This document shows positions 9,451-17,836 of a stretch of 64,000 bases of DNA, piece by piece. Origin of the DNA: Sulfurimonas sp. Its GTDB lineage: Bacteria; Campylobacterota; Campylobacteria; Campylobacterales; Sulfurimonadaceae. The position numbers and the translations under genes were made by a program. Within the stretch, counting starts at the first letter, position 1, and each line of letters begins with the position of its first letter. The stretch covers positions 930,001 to 994,000 of the forward strand of contig NZ_CP093397.1 in the NCBI RefSeq assembly GCF_029027585.1. Reading direction: 5' to 3'. A model generated the notes under the pieces. That model was not told the DNA's origin, made no database searches, and saw nothing but the letters and a program-made list of their open reading frames with translations.

Positions 9451-10867
9451 CTAACATATCACTACTGACTTTATCTCAGTAAATTCTTCGATGGCAAATC
9501 TAGGACCTTCACGCCCTACTCCACTAAGTTTTACACCACCATAAGGCTGAATATCAAACCTAAGAGTTGGCATATCATTTATAATAATTCCACCAGCATC
9601 TAGCTCACTAATTGCCCGTTTTGTTAAACTCAAATCATTTGTAAATACAGAAGACTGCAGCCCATACGGAGAGTTGTTCATACGAGGAAGCGCATCATCA
9701 AAACTATCAACTTTAACAAGAGAAACGATTGGTGCAAAAACTTCTTCACATACTATTGCCATATCATCCCTAACATCTGCCATCACACATGGCTCAAACA
9801 TAACTCCTTCACACTTAGGCGGGAGAAGTGCTCTTGCACCTTCATCTATGGCACTTTGTACCCAGTTCATTGCGCGAGTTGCAGCTTCTTCATCTATGAG
9901 AGGACCCATAAAAGTATCATCTTCATAAGGGGAACCAACTACAAGTTTTTTTGTTTTCTTCTGCCATCTTAAATGCAAATTCATCATAAACCTTAGCATC
10001 AACATAAATACGCTGAAGAGAAATGCAAACTTGTCCAGAATTTACAAATGCACCTAAAGCACAACGCTGTGCTGCCAAAGTTAAATCCGCACTAGCATCT
10101 ATGTAAGTTGCTGCATTTCCGCCAAGTTCAAGTGAAACTTTTTTAATTCCTGCACTTTTAACAATGATTTCTCCAACAGGAACACTTCCTGTAAAGCTTA
10201 TAACACGAGGTATGTCACTTGTGATTAAAGCACTTCCCACCTCAGCATCTCCATAAACTACACTCAAAGCATCCTTAACTGCATACTCACTATCTATGAA
10301 AAATTTTGCAAATTTGTACGCTGTTAACGGTGCTTCAGGAGTTGGTTTTAAAACTACACAGTTTCCTGCAACTAAAGCAGGAGCCAACTTATGTGCTATG
10401 AGATTTAGAGGAAAGTTAAAAGGAGTAATGGCGACAGCAACTCCGATAGGCTCACGAGAAAAATAAGAGATAGTTTTTTTACCACTGGGCATAGCATCTG
10501 TATTGATTGTTTCGCCATGCATAGTACGCATCGTCTCAGCAGATAAAGTCACAGTTTCGATGCATCTATCTACTTCAATACGAGCAAAAGTAATTGGTTT
10601 ACCAACTTCATCAGTAATAGTTTGTGCTATATCTTCTTTGTTCTCTTTGAGTTTAGATGCAACATCTAAAAGCCAAGAACATCTTTGAGAGAGTGTAGAT
10701 GCTTTAGCTTCTTTTGTAGCAATTTGCGCAATTTTTAAAGCTTTTAAAGCATCTGCCTCGTTACAAATAGGAGCGGTAGAAACCACCTCTGAACTAAATG
10801 GACTTTTTCTTTCACTCAAGTTTTCTTTAGTAGCCTCTGTTGAGCCAAAAAATATCTTTGCATTCAT
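9451..10867 (-). pseudogene. NAD(P)-dependent aldehyde dehydrogenase, interrupted by a one-base frameshift
   Basis: The 5' part (10867 down to about 9955) encodes the cofactor domain, Glu247 in SLELGGNAATY and the catalytic Cys281 in NSGQVCISLQR. The 3' part (about 9955 to 9451) continues in another frame from KKLVVGSPYEDDTFMGPLID to the usual C-terminus. The two halves join if one base is removed near 9946-9957, where the coding strand reads four A, one C, then seven A. The total length of 1417 bases is one more than a multiple of three. All catalytic motifs are intact, so this may be a sequencing error in a working gene. The family (lactaldehyde or glyceraldehyde-3-phosphate type) is unresolved. 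An RBS, GAGGAAA, precedes the ATG. Confidence 0.85.
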
Positions 10868-10917
10868 TTTATTTCCTCAAATTATATAAAGAAATTATAT
10901 CTAATTATCTTTGAAGT

Positions 10918-11247
10918 TTAAAAAGTTATATTTTGCACAAACTCAATATCATTAGGAGTTACGACTATAGCATCTACACTAAAGTCAACATCAAGAGTAT
11001 TTTTTTTCATATACACATGAATAGTTTTTATAAATTTACGAAGTTTTGAAGGGGTGATATTTTGGATGGCAGACTCATAATCGAGTCCACTTTTTACTTC
11101 GATGAAGTGGAGGACTTCATCTTTAGATGCGATAATATCTATCTCCCCAAAACGAGAGTAGAAATTTCTCTCTACGATCATAAAACCATTTTCATCAAGG
11201 AACTTACAAGCTTTATCTTCTGCTATATTCCCTTTGGCTCTACTCAT
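10918..11247 (-). CDS. YraN/UPF0102 family nuclease-like protein
   Basis: This 109-residue protein belongs to UPF0102 (YraN), a small restriction-endonuclease-fold family of unclear role. The visible motifs are AEDKACKFLDENGF, then FYSRFGEIDIIASKD with the conserved GEIDII, then HFIEVKS, giving the D...ExK pattern of the fold. It sits one base from the VapC-like toxin gene upstream on the same strand. The biochemical function is not established. Confidence 0.85.
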   Translation of the reverse strand: MSRAKGNIAEDKACKFLDENGFMIVERNFYSRFGEIDIIASKDEVLHFIEVKSGLDYESAIQNITPSKLRKFIKTIHVYMKKNTLDVDFSVDAIVVTPNDIEFVQNITF

Positions 11248-11248
11248 T

Positions 11249-11629
11249 TTATTTGCATTTTTTTAAATCTTTATCAAAACTCAATTTTCCAAACCCTTGT
11301 AATTTACTTTTTGCACATATCATAGCATCTACAAAGTCTATATTTTTATTTTCAATGATGTTTAAGGCCTCATATATTATGACTTTATTGCTATTGACTA
11401 CACCATTCAAACTTAATATAGTTTTTAAATCATTTATTACTTCAACTCTTGGTAATTTATAAAATTTAACCAAAACAAAATAAGCTTCCATCAAAACGCC
11501 ATCTAATATTTCAACTTGAAGTTTGGCTTTCTCTATATCTTTAAAAATTTTTATACTTTTTTCTAGATGCTCTTTATGGTCACCTACTAAAAATCTTATG
11601 ATTATATTTGTATCAAGAAGATAAACCAT
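11249..11629 (-). CDS. PIN-domain toxin of a VapBC-type pair
   Basis: This 126-residue PIN-domain protein is probably a Mg-dependent ribonuclease toxin. It begins MVYLLDTNIIIRFLVGDH with the first acidic residue of the active site, has an acidic ..LDGVLMEAYFVL centre and ends with NIDFVDAMICAKSKLQG, matching the DxxDA pattern of the family. It overlaps the upstream antitoxin gene by 17 bases, a typical arrangement that couples translation. The RNA target is unknown. Confidence 0.8.
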   Translation of the reverse strand: MVYLLDTNIIIRFLVGDHKEHLEKSIKIFKDIEKAKLQVEILDGVLMEAYFVLVKFYKLPRVEVINDLKTILSLNGVVNSNKVIIYEALNIIENKNIDFVDAMICAKSKLQGFGKLSFDKDLKKCK

Positions 11630-11867
11630 ACTTATCTTCCATTGCTGATTTTATTGCTGATTCTTTGATTTGCTCAAAAGTTAAAGTTGTTGGTTGAATC
11701 TTGTCTTTATATTTTCCCGCTAAAGTATCTATTACACTTTGACTTTGTAAAGGGTACACCATTGCTAAAACTTGTTTTTTTCTTTTATCTATTATCTGCA
11801 TAGCTTCAGTTAGGTTTGAAAAAACAGAACTATTTTTTTGTATTTCGCCTATTCCTATACTTAACAT
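11613..11867 (-). CDS. Antitoxin partner of the PIN-domain toxin
   Basis: This 84-residue protein precedes and overlaps the PIN toxin gene. Its N-terminus (SIGIGEIQKNSSVFSNLTEA) resembles the Phd/YefM-like DNA-binding fold, and its C-terminal part with TLTFEQIKESAIKSAMEDKYGL would wrap the toxin. The start ATG is preceded by AAGGATTTTT. Assignment as antitoxin rests mainly on position, size and overlap; the exact antitoxin family is less sure. Confidence 0.7.
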   Translation of the reverse strand: MLSIGIGEIQKNSSVFSNLTEAMQIIDKRKKQVLAMVYPLQSQSVIDTLAGKYKDKIQPTTLTFEQIKESAIKSAMEDKYGLSS

Positions 11868-11931
11868 AATAAAAATCCTTTTATATATACTAGATTTATT
11901 ATATATAAATAGAAGAAACTTGTCAAATAAT

Positions 11932-12621
11932 TTATATTATTTTTACAACCATTATACTTCTCTTTCCATTCTTTTCTAGCATATTAATCTCAAAAACACT
12001 ACTAAGATTTTTAAAAATTTCACCCCATGTTTTAAAACCATACTTATTTGCATTAGAAGAATTTTGATTTTTCAGATATGTGCCAACTTCTGCTACATAG
12101 GCAAAATCATCATCCCCTTTTTTATGACGAACTGCATTTAGAAGTATATTTATCAACTTCTTATTTTTTTCTAGATTATTACTTTCTATTTTTACACCAA
12201 CTTCTATAAATTCACTACAAGCCTTTTGTAAAACATTACTTGTTTTTTCCTCTCCAAACCCAATAACTTGGATACCTTGAGATTTTATTTCTGTAATAAG
12301 TGGTGTAAAGTCACTATCGCTAGTAGCTAATGCAACATAATCTATACTATTATTTTGACACAATACTTTCATAATATCAACAGTCATTTTAATATCAGAT
12401 GCATTTTTAGTTGTTGTATATGGAGGTTGATGAATAGGCTCGAGTGAATAATCAAATAATTTATCATTCCAACCATTCAAAGAAGGGTTTGTCCAATCCC
12501 CATAAGCTTTACGAATATTCACTTCACCATAACTAGCCAACTCTTCTATTATTACTTCTATATGTTTGTGACTTATATTTTCACAATCTATAAAAAGTGC
12601 TATTTTTTTGTTTGCAGTCAT
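11932..12621 (-). CDS. NYN-domain nuclease with C-terminal OST-HTH/LOTUS domain
   Basis: The first 145 residues form a NYN (PIN-like) domain: ALFIDCENI with Asp12, KNASDIKMTVDIM with Asp76, and ALATSDSDFTPLI with Asp102 and Asp104, the acidic set of a metal-dependent RNase fold. Residues about 150-225 look like an OST-HTH/LOTUS RNA-binding domain, with FAYVAEVGTYLKNQ and NKYGFKTWGEIF. Members of this architecture are thought to act on RNA, but substrates are mostly unknown. The gene stands alone between the antitoxin and a 29-residue peptide gene on the same strand. Confidence 0.8.
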   Translation of the reverse strand: MTANKKIALFIDCENISHKHIEVIIEELASYGEVNIRKAYGDWTNPSLNGWNDKLFDYSLEPIHQPPYTTTKNASDIKMTVDIMKVLCQNNSIDYVALATSDSDFTPLITEIKSQGIQVIGFGEEKTSNVLQKACSEFIEVGVKIESNNLEKNKKLINILLNAVRHKKGDDDFAYVAEVGTYLKNQNSSNANKYGFKTWGEIFKNLSSVFEINMLEKNGKRSIMVVKII

Positions 12622-12681
12622 TTTTATTTCCTACTTATAAGTGTGTTGAAGTAATCTCAACACACTTGCATATTAATCTAA

Positions 12682-12771
12682 TTACTTAGACGGACAATTA
12701 CCTCTACCGCCACCAGATGGATTCCCAGTTGTACTTGGACCATTCGGTGGTGTGCATGTTGATTTTCCCAT
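12682..12771 (-). CDS. 29-residue Gly/Pro/Ser-rich peptide
   Basis: This small gene encodes 29 residues beginning MGKSTCTPPNGPSTT and continuing GNPSGGGRGNCPSK. It has a strong AAGGAG ribosome-binding site nine bases before the ATG and a TAA stop, so it looks translated. Two cysteines lie near the two ends (residues 6 and 26), and the middle is rich in glycine, proline and serine with no hydrophobic segment. It lies just upstream of the NYN-LOTUS gene on the same strand and divergent from the glycine-zipper protein. I do not recognise a characterised family. It could be a small regulatory or secreted peptide. Confidence 0.6.
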   Translation of the reverse strand: MGKSTCTPPNGPSTTGNPSGGGRGNCPSK

Positions 12772-12915
12772 TTTTAGCTCCTTTTTAATTATATTTTGTG
12801 AATTCACTTCTTAAGTATAAACAATAAAATATTAACTATTGCTTAAATTAAGTAGTAAGTATATATTTGCACTTATTTTATCTTTTTTGATATACTTTTT
12901 TAAGGATTTATATAT

Positions 12916-13677
12916 ATGAACGAGACAATTCAAAATATTACAAGTTTAAAAGACATACTTAAAAAAGATAATATTGATAATGATATATTTGAAATAGCAT
13001 CTAGGTTTGGTGCTATCAAAAATGCACTTTCTTATGATGATGAACTCTCATCTTCACTTAACGATATTGAAAATATACTTAAAAAATCACTAATGAGTGG
13101 TGGGTTTAAGATGGAAGACAAACTAGAACTTTTTTCTATGTTTGGTGCTTTAGAAAATCATTTAAAAAACTCATCTTTAACCGATGAAAATAAATTATTA
13201 AATTCCGTAGCTGGTGGTTTATCAGCATCAGCAGGAGCAAGAGTGCTAATGAAAGCTGGACCTATGGGGATGTTAGCAGCTGGAGTTTTAGGAGTTGCAA
13301 CTACTTATATACTTCAAAACAATGAAGAACCTCATATTGCCAATAAAGACTTATTAACTATTGCTTACTATTTAAGTAGGTTTGACCACGAATACCTTTT
13401 TGGATTACATCTTAGTTCCGCTAAAGCTATAGATGCCATAGGAGATGTTTTAAATGTTAAACCAAATACTATACGAGGAAAAAGAGATTATTTTGATAGT
13501 TTATTACCTCAAGAAGATAGAAAATCATCAAGAAAAGGTTATAACGAAATTAAATCTACTAAAATATATGAAGAAATTATAGAAAAATATAGCTATATCA
13601 CTAATAATGATGAGCAAAGAATGAGAAAAGTCATTGTAGATATTTTAGGAAAATATCAAGACGGGCTAAGCTTATAA
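12916..13677 (+). CDS. Unknown protein with a glycine-zipper membrane segment
   Basis: I do not recognise this 253-residue protein. The first 95 residues are acidic and helical, with two similar stretches (FEIASRFGAIKNALSYDDEL and LFSMFGALENHLKNSSLTDE) that look like an internal repeat. Residues about 98-135 form a glycine- and alanine-rich hydrophobic segment, SVAGGLSASAGARVLMKAGP followed by MGMLAAGVLGVATTY, resembling a glycine zipper. The C-terminal half is charged, with KPNTIRGKRDYFDSLLP. An AAGGAT site precedes the ATG. It is one of the few plus-strand genes and is divergent from the 29-residue peptide gene. Confidence 0.6.
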   Translation: MNETIQNITSLKDILKKDNIDNDIFEIASRFGAIKNALSYDDELSSSLNDIENILKKSLMSGGFKMEDKLELFSMFGALENHLKNSSLTDENKLLNSVAGGLSASAGARVLMKAGPMGMLAAGVLGVATTYILQNNEEPHIANKDLLTIAYYLSRFDHEYLFGLHLSSAKAIDAIGDVLNVKPNTIRGKRDYFDSLLPQEDRKSSRKGYNEIKSTKIYEEIIEKYSYITNNDEQRMRKVIVDILGKYQDGLSL

Positions 13678-13686
13678 CCCATCTAT

Positions 13687-13986
13687 TTAAGCACAAACCA
13701 AAAGTTTTTCTACATTATCTAAATTTAGTTCTTTTTTTGCGAGCCATAAACTATAATTATCTTGCATCAAAAGCCAGCTTTCTGGAGTTCTTCCAAGAGT
13801 AATAGACAAACGCAATGCCATCTCTGGACTTAGGTTTGTTTGTCCCTTTATTAAACGATTTAAAGTTGATGGTGCAACTTTTAATTTAAGTGCAACTTCT
13901 CTTTCACTTATACCCAATTCATCTAAATAGACCTCTTTTATAAATTTGCCTGGGTGTGGTGGGTTATACATTTTACGACTCGGCAT
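13687..13986 (-). CDS. higA: HigA-family antitoxin
   Basis: This 99-residue helix-turn-helix antitoxin of the HigA/VapI group neutralises the HigB-like toxin and represses the operon. The N-terminus PPHPGKFIKEVYLDELGISE is the family signature, followed by the HTH AALKLKVAPSTLNRLIKGQT-like region at about 36-56 and the SPEMALRLSITLGRTPESWL block. It follows higB by 36 bases, the usual toxin-first order for this family. Confidence 0.92.
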   Translation of the reverse strand: MPSRKMYNPPHPGKFIKEVYLDELGISEREVALKLKVAPSTLNRLIKGQTNLSPEMALRLSITLGRTPESWLLMQDNYSLWLAKKELNLDNVEKLLVCA

Positions 13987-14022
13987 TTAGTGCCTCCCTG
14001 CATTGAACTTTAGTTCTCATCA

Positions 14023-14301
14023 TTAGTGATAATCCTCATAATTAACAATCTCTACATCTCCATCTTCAAAACGAAATGTAATTCTCCAGTTTCCACTTAC
14101 TTTTATAGAATATATTTCTGCTCTATTGCCTTTTAATTTATGAAGATTAAAACCTGGTAATGCTAAATCTTCAATAATTAGTGCTGTGTCTAAAGCAAGT
14201 AATCGCATCTTAATTTTTTTAATATGCTCAGACTGAACGCCTTTTGTCATACCATTTTCATAGAACTTTTGAAGTCCTTTGTGTATAAATGATTTAATCA
14301 T
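14023..14301 (-). CDS. higB: HigB-like RelE/ParE-superfamily toxin
   Basis: This 92-residue toxin would be a ribosome-dependent mRNA interferase. It begins MIKSFIHKGLQKFYENG and ends with GNWRITFRFEDGDVEIVNYEDYH, both typical of the HigB/YgjN type. The putative -10 box ends only five bases before the ATG, so the transcript may have almost no leader; no clear Shine-Dalgarno sequence is present. A perfect 8-bp inverted repeat lies just upstream, suggesting repression by HigA. Confidence 0.9.
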   Translation of the reverse strand: MIKSFIHKGLQKFYENGMTKGVQSEHIKKIKMRLLALDTALIIEDLALPGFNLHKLKGNRAEIYSIKVSGNWRITFRFEDGDVEIVNYEDYH

Positions 14302-14306
14302 AGGAT

Positions 14307-14337
14307 ATTATAACATATATTGCACACCATGCAATAT
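14307..14337 (-). promoter_or_regulatory. higBA promoter and probable HigA operator
   Basis: A perfect inverted repeat ATATTGCA-CACCA-TGCAATAT lies at 14317-14337, eight bases per arm with a five-base spacer. On the minus strand TATAAT is at 14312-14307, and the repeat covers where the -35 region would be. A HigA dimer bound here would block RNA polymerase. The transcription start would fall about at the higB ATG. Confidence 0.75.
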
Positions 14338-14493
14338 TAATTCCTATAAACTATCTGTAAATATTCAATAAATGGGTATGTATTTTCAAGTAAAATTTTA
14401 CCAATTTTTCTTAGTTTGATTAATAAGTCACATAAACTCTGTAGTAATAATGCTTAGTGCAAATAACACTAGTTAAGCCTATAAAACTACCAT

Positions 14494-16566
14494 TTATATA
14501 CAGTTAATAACCTCAACCTTAACAGATTTAAATGCAGCAGTCATTATGAGTTCATCACACTTATCTCCAAAGAGGGCATTTATTTTTGATTTTGCGTGGT
14601 GAAAGGTTACGAATAGTGTCTTTGGTTGTATCTTTTTTGTTAGTTTTATTGTTAGTGGGGTTGTTTGTCCAAACTCTGTTTTTAAGATAACTCTTTGTGC
14701 CGTAAAATCAGCTGCATCATCTTCATTTACAAGTAAAACATCTTCACTATATCTTTTATTTAAACTATGTGTTCTTGAACTTTGAGAAGCATTATTATAC
14801 TGAGCCAGTGTTCTTCCTGTTGTTAGGTGATAACCTGTTAGCGTGTTTGTAGTTATCTCTTGTATCATTCCACGAAGTTTATACTGTTTATATAAAAATT
14901 GACCTAGCCCATCTTCTGTTCTAAAATCTAACTGATGAAGTATAGGTGTATCTTCTGTATGTACAGGCCACTGTAAACCTCGTTTTCTATGTCGCTCTAG
15001 TCTGAGATATGAAGCACCACTAAAACGACGATATGCAACTTCTCTTACTTCATCCCAAATCTCATTTGAGTTTTTGTAGTTATATGCTCCACCCATCTTG
15101 TTATCTAGCATCTGTAAAACTTCCCAGTCATCAGGAAGGTCACATTTAACAAGTGGTTGGCTTAGATGCAAGCGACGCATAGCATTTACATAAACACCAG
15201 TTTTCTCATAAGCTGATTTTACACCAATAACTATATCTGCTCGTTTAGCAACATCTGTCATAAAAAGTTCTTGAACCATAATGAGTTCTACTTTTTCTAA
15301 AGCTCTATCTATTTTATTTAGATTTGGATGTATATGAGTTAAATCTTCTCCAATATTTAAAATAGCTTTTATGCTACCTTGAAGCATCCCATCAACTAGT
15401 TGAGGAGTCATCAAACCAACTTCTTTTGGCTCTTGATAATCAGGTGCATAATAAGGAAGCATTCCCATATCACAGGTTCCTTGAACATTATTTTGACCAC
15501 GAAGAGGCATAAGACCTGCTCCTTGTTTTCCAATATTTCCTGTCATCAGGGAAAGATGTGTGATAGCCATAACAGCATAAGAACCGTCTAGATGCTCAGT
15601 AATACCTAAGCCCCAAAAAATCATTGATTTTTTAAGTGCATATTCCCGTGCAACTTTTCTTATCATTTTACAAAGGTATTCATAACCTTCTATTTCATTA
15701 AAATACTCAGGGTTTGCAAAAGGATCATTCATAATACTTTCTTTAAACTCTTCAAAACCATTTGTTCTATTTTCTATAAAATCTTCACTGTATAACTCTT
15801 CGTCAATAATAACATAAGCTAACATATTTAAAACAAGGAGGTTAGCTTCATGAGGGATAATTGCTTTGTATTTTGCTGTTCTATGAAGCTTGATTTCTCT
15901 AACATCAAAAACAGCTAAATTATCATCTTTTCTAGCTACATCAAGGATACGATTTGCTATGATTGGGTGAGCTTCTGTTGTGTTTGAACCTATAACAATC
16001 ATAAACTCTGTGTTATAGATATCGTTATAAGGATTTGTAGCAGCACCTTCTCCTATAGTTCTTCTCATACCACTAAGAGAAGGAGAGTGACAAACTCTTG
16101 CACAGTTATCAACATGAGGAGAGTTCAAAGTATGGCGAGTAAATTTTTGAAAAAGGTATGAACTTTCACAAGAAGTTCTAGCCCCACCAATAGAACAAAC
16201 AGATTTTCTACCATATTTCTCTTGTATCTCTTTTAGTTTGAGTGTTGTTGCCGTTGTAGCTGATTCTAAATCACACTCATACCATTCATCATTGTAATCA
16301 ACAAGTTTTGAACCGATTACATTTTTTATTGCTGGATTTTTCTCTAAAAAACTTTTTTTAATTCTTGGAATTCTAAGTCTATCAGGAGCATCTACAAAAT
16401 CATAGCCATACTTGCCTTTTATACAAAGCTTACCTTGAGAAACAACTCCATCTGCATGAGCAAATATTTTCTCAATCTTGTTAGTATCAGTATTAACATT
16501 CGCTGCTATATCACAGCCAACACCACAGTAAGTACATACACTATCTATTGTTTTAATATTATCCAT
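14494..16566 (-). CDS. Formate-dehydrogenase-like molybdopterin oxidoreductase, catalytic subunit
   Basis: This 690-residue protein belongs to the DMSO reductase superfamily. The N-terminal [4Fe-4S] site uses Cys11, Cys14, Cys18 and Cys48 (CTYCGVGC, LCIKGKYG). Cys159 in NCARVCHSPSL sits where formate dehydrogenases have Sec or Cys bound to molybdenum. MTGNIGKQGAGLMPLRGQNN and a C-terminal molydopterin-dinucleotide domain complete the fold. It lacks a signal peptide and an extra ferredoxin domain, so it would be cytoplasmic. No partner electron-transfer subunit is adjacent; it follows hom by 10 bases. Substrate formate is likely but not proved; assimilatory nitrate reductase-like enzymes are the main alternative. 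Confidence 0.8.
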   Translation of the reverse strand: MDNIKTIDSVCTYCGVGCDIAANVNTDTNKIEKIFAHADGVVSQGKLCIKGKYGYDFVDAPDRLRIPRIKKSFLEKNPAIKNVIGSKLVDYNDEWYECDLESATTATTLKLKEIQEKYGRKSVCSIGGARTSCESSYLFQKFTRHTLNSPHVDNCARVCHSPSLSGMRRTIGEGAATNPYNDIYNTEFMIVIGSNTTEAHPIIANRILDVARKDDNLAVFDVREIKLHRTAKYKAIIPHEANLLVLNMLAYVIIDEELYSEDFIENRTNGFEEFKESIMNDPFANPEYFNEIEGYEYLCKMIRKVAREYALKKSMIFWGLGITEHLDGSYAVMAITHLSLMTGNIGKQGAGLMPLRGQNNVQGTCDMGMLPYYAPDYQEPKEVGLMTPQLVDGMLQGSIKAILNIGEDLTHIHPNLNKIDRALEKVELIMVQELFMTDVAKRADIVIGVKSAYEKTGVYVNAMRRLHLSQPLVKCDLPDDWEVLQMLDNKMGGAYNYKNSNEIWDEVREVAYRRFSGASYLRLERHRKRGLQWPVHTEDTPILHQLDFRTEDGLGQFLYKQYKLRGMIQEITTNTLTGYHLTTGRTLAQYNNASQSSRTHSLNKRYSEDVLLVNEDDAADFTAQRVILKTEFGQTTPLTIKLTKKIQPKTLFVTFHHAKSKINALFGDKCDELIMTAAFKSVKVEVINCI

Positions 16567-16576
16567 GCTTATTCCT

Positions 16577-17836
16577 TTAAACTATTCTAATCATTACAGG
16601 AGTTGAGTTTACAAATTCTAAGCTTTCCATATCTTTTATCATTTTTTGAATATCTTTTTCCAATGCAATATGAGTAGAAATAAGTAAGTTTGCAGAAGAC
16701 GCTAAAGCTGGTCTTTGAAGCATCGTTTCTATTGAAATATTATTATCTTCAAATATTTTAGTAATTTTTGCTAACACTCCTGTCTTATCTGACACATTTA
16801 TACGAAGGTAGTATTTTGAGTTTATATCATCTGTTGCTTTTAAAGTAAGCTTACCATCAAGAGCCTTATCAAAGCCTAGCATTGGAGTAGATTTTCCACT
16901 TCTTGCTATATCTATAATATTTGCAACAACCGCACTTGCAGTTGCATCTCCACCAGCTCCTGGTCCATAATACAAAGTTTCGCCGACTTTATCGCCAACA
17001 ACACTTATAGCGTTCATAACTCCATCTATCTTAGCAATCATTTCATCTTTGCTAATCAAACAAGCATGAACTCTAAGTTCTACTTCATTAGCATCTTTTT
17101 TTGCTATTCCTAAAAGTTTTATAGCATAACCAAACTCTTTAGCAAAGGCTATGTCATCTTGACTCACATTTTGGATACCTTCTATTAAGATATCTTCAGG
17201 TTTGGCATCTATGCCATAAGCAATAGATGCTAAGATAAGAAGTTTATGAGCAGCGTCGTAACCACCAACATCAAACGAAGGGTCAGCTTCTGCATACCCT
17301 AAATCTTGTGCCTCTTGTAAAATAGCATCATAATCAACACCATCATTTGTCATCTTAGTCATCATGTAGTTACAAGTTCCGTTCATGATTCCAACAATTG
17401 ACTCTATATGATTTGCAGATAAACCATCTCTAAGAGCATTGATGATAGGAATACCACCCGCAACAGATGCTTCATACTCAAAAGCTATATCTTTAGCAAT
17501 AGCTTGTAATTCATAACGATGATATGCTAAAAGTGCTTTGTTTGCAGTCACAACTGCTTTGCCACTTTTTAATGCTCGTTTTACTATTTCAAATGGCTCT
17601 TCAACCCCACCCATAAGCTCAACAACAACATCTATTTCTGGGTCATTTAAAATATCATCTACATTATCTGTAAGTTTTATGTCTAAACCTCTATCTTTTT
17701 TTAGGTTTTTAACAACTCCACTTTTTACAACTATCTCTTGTCCTGCACGAGCAGAAATAATATCAGCATTATCTTTTAGTATTTGAACTACACTTGTTCC
17801 TACAGTTCCAACACCGATTATTCCAACTTTTATCAT
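16577..17836 (-). CDS. hom: Homoserine dehydrogenase
   Basis: This enzyme reduces aspartate semialdehyde to homoserine for threonine and methionine synthesis. At 419 residues it is a monofunctional form. It has an N-terminal nucleotide-binding loop GIIGVGTVGTSV, the catalytic block EYEASVAGGIPIINALRDGL, and a C-terminal ACT domain beginning YYLRINVSDKTGVLAKI, which usually senses threonine. The start ATG overlaps the TAA stop of the upstream aminotransferase gene by one base. Confidence 0.95.
   Translation of the reverse strand: MIKVGIIGVGTVGTSVVQILKDNADIISARAGQEIVVKSGVVKNLKKDRGLDIKLTDNVDDILNDPEIDVVVELMGGVEEPFEIVKRALKSGKAVVTANKALLAYHRYELQAIAKDIAFEYEASVAGGIPIINALRDGLSANHIESIVGIMNGTCNYMMTKMTNDGVDYDAILQEAQDLGYAEADPSFDVGGYDAAHKLLILASIAYGIDAKPEDILIEGIQNVSQDDIAFAKEFGYAIKLLGIAKKDANEVELRVHACLISKDEMIAKIDGVMNAISVVGDKVGETLYYGPGAGGDATASAVVANIIDIARSGKSTPMLGFDKALDGKLTLKATDDINSKYYLRINVSDKTGVLAKITKIFEDNNISIETMLQRPALASSANLLISTHIALEKDIQKMIKDMESLEFVNSTPVMIRIV

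Noticed and set aside
14375..14402. Weak hairpin GGTA...TACC after the formate-dehydrogenase-like gene
   Set aside because: Stem of four plus five bases with mismatches and no T-run; too weak to call.
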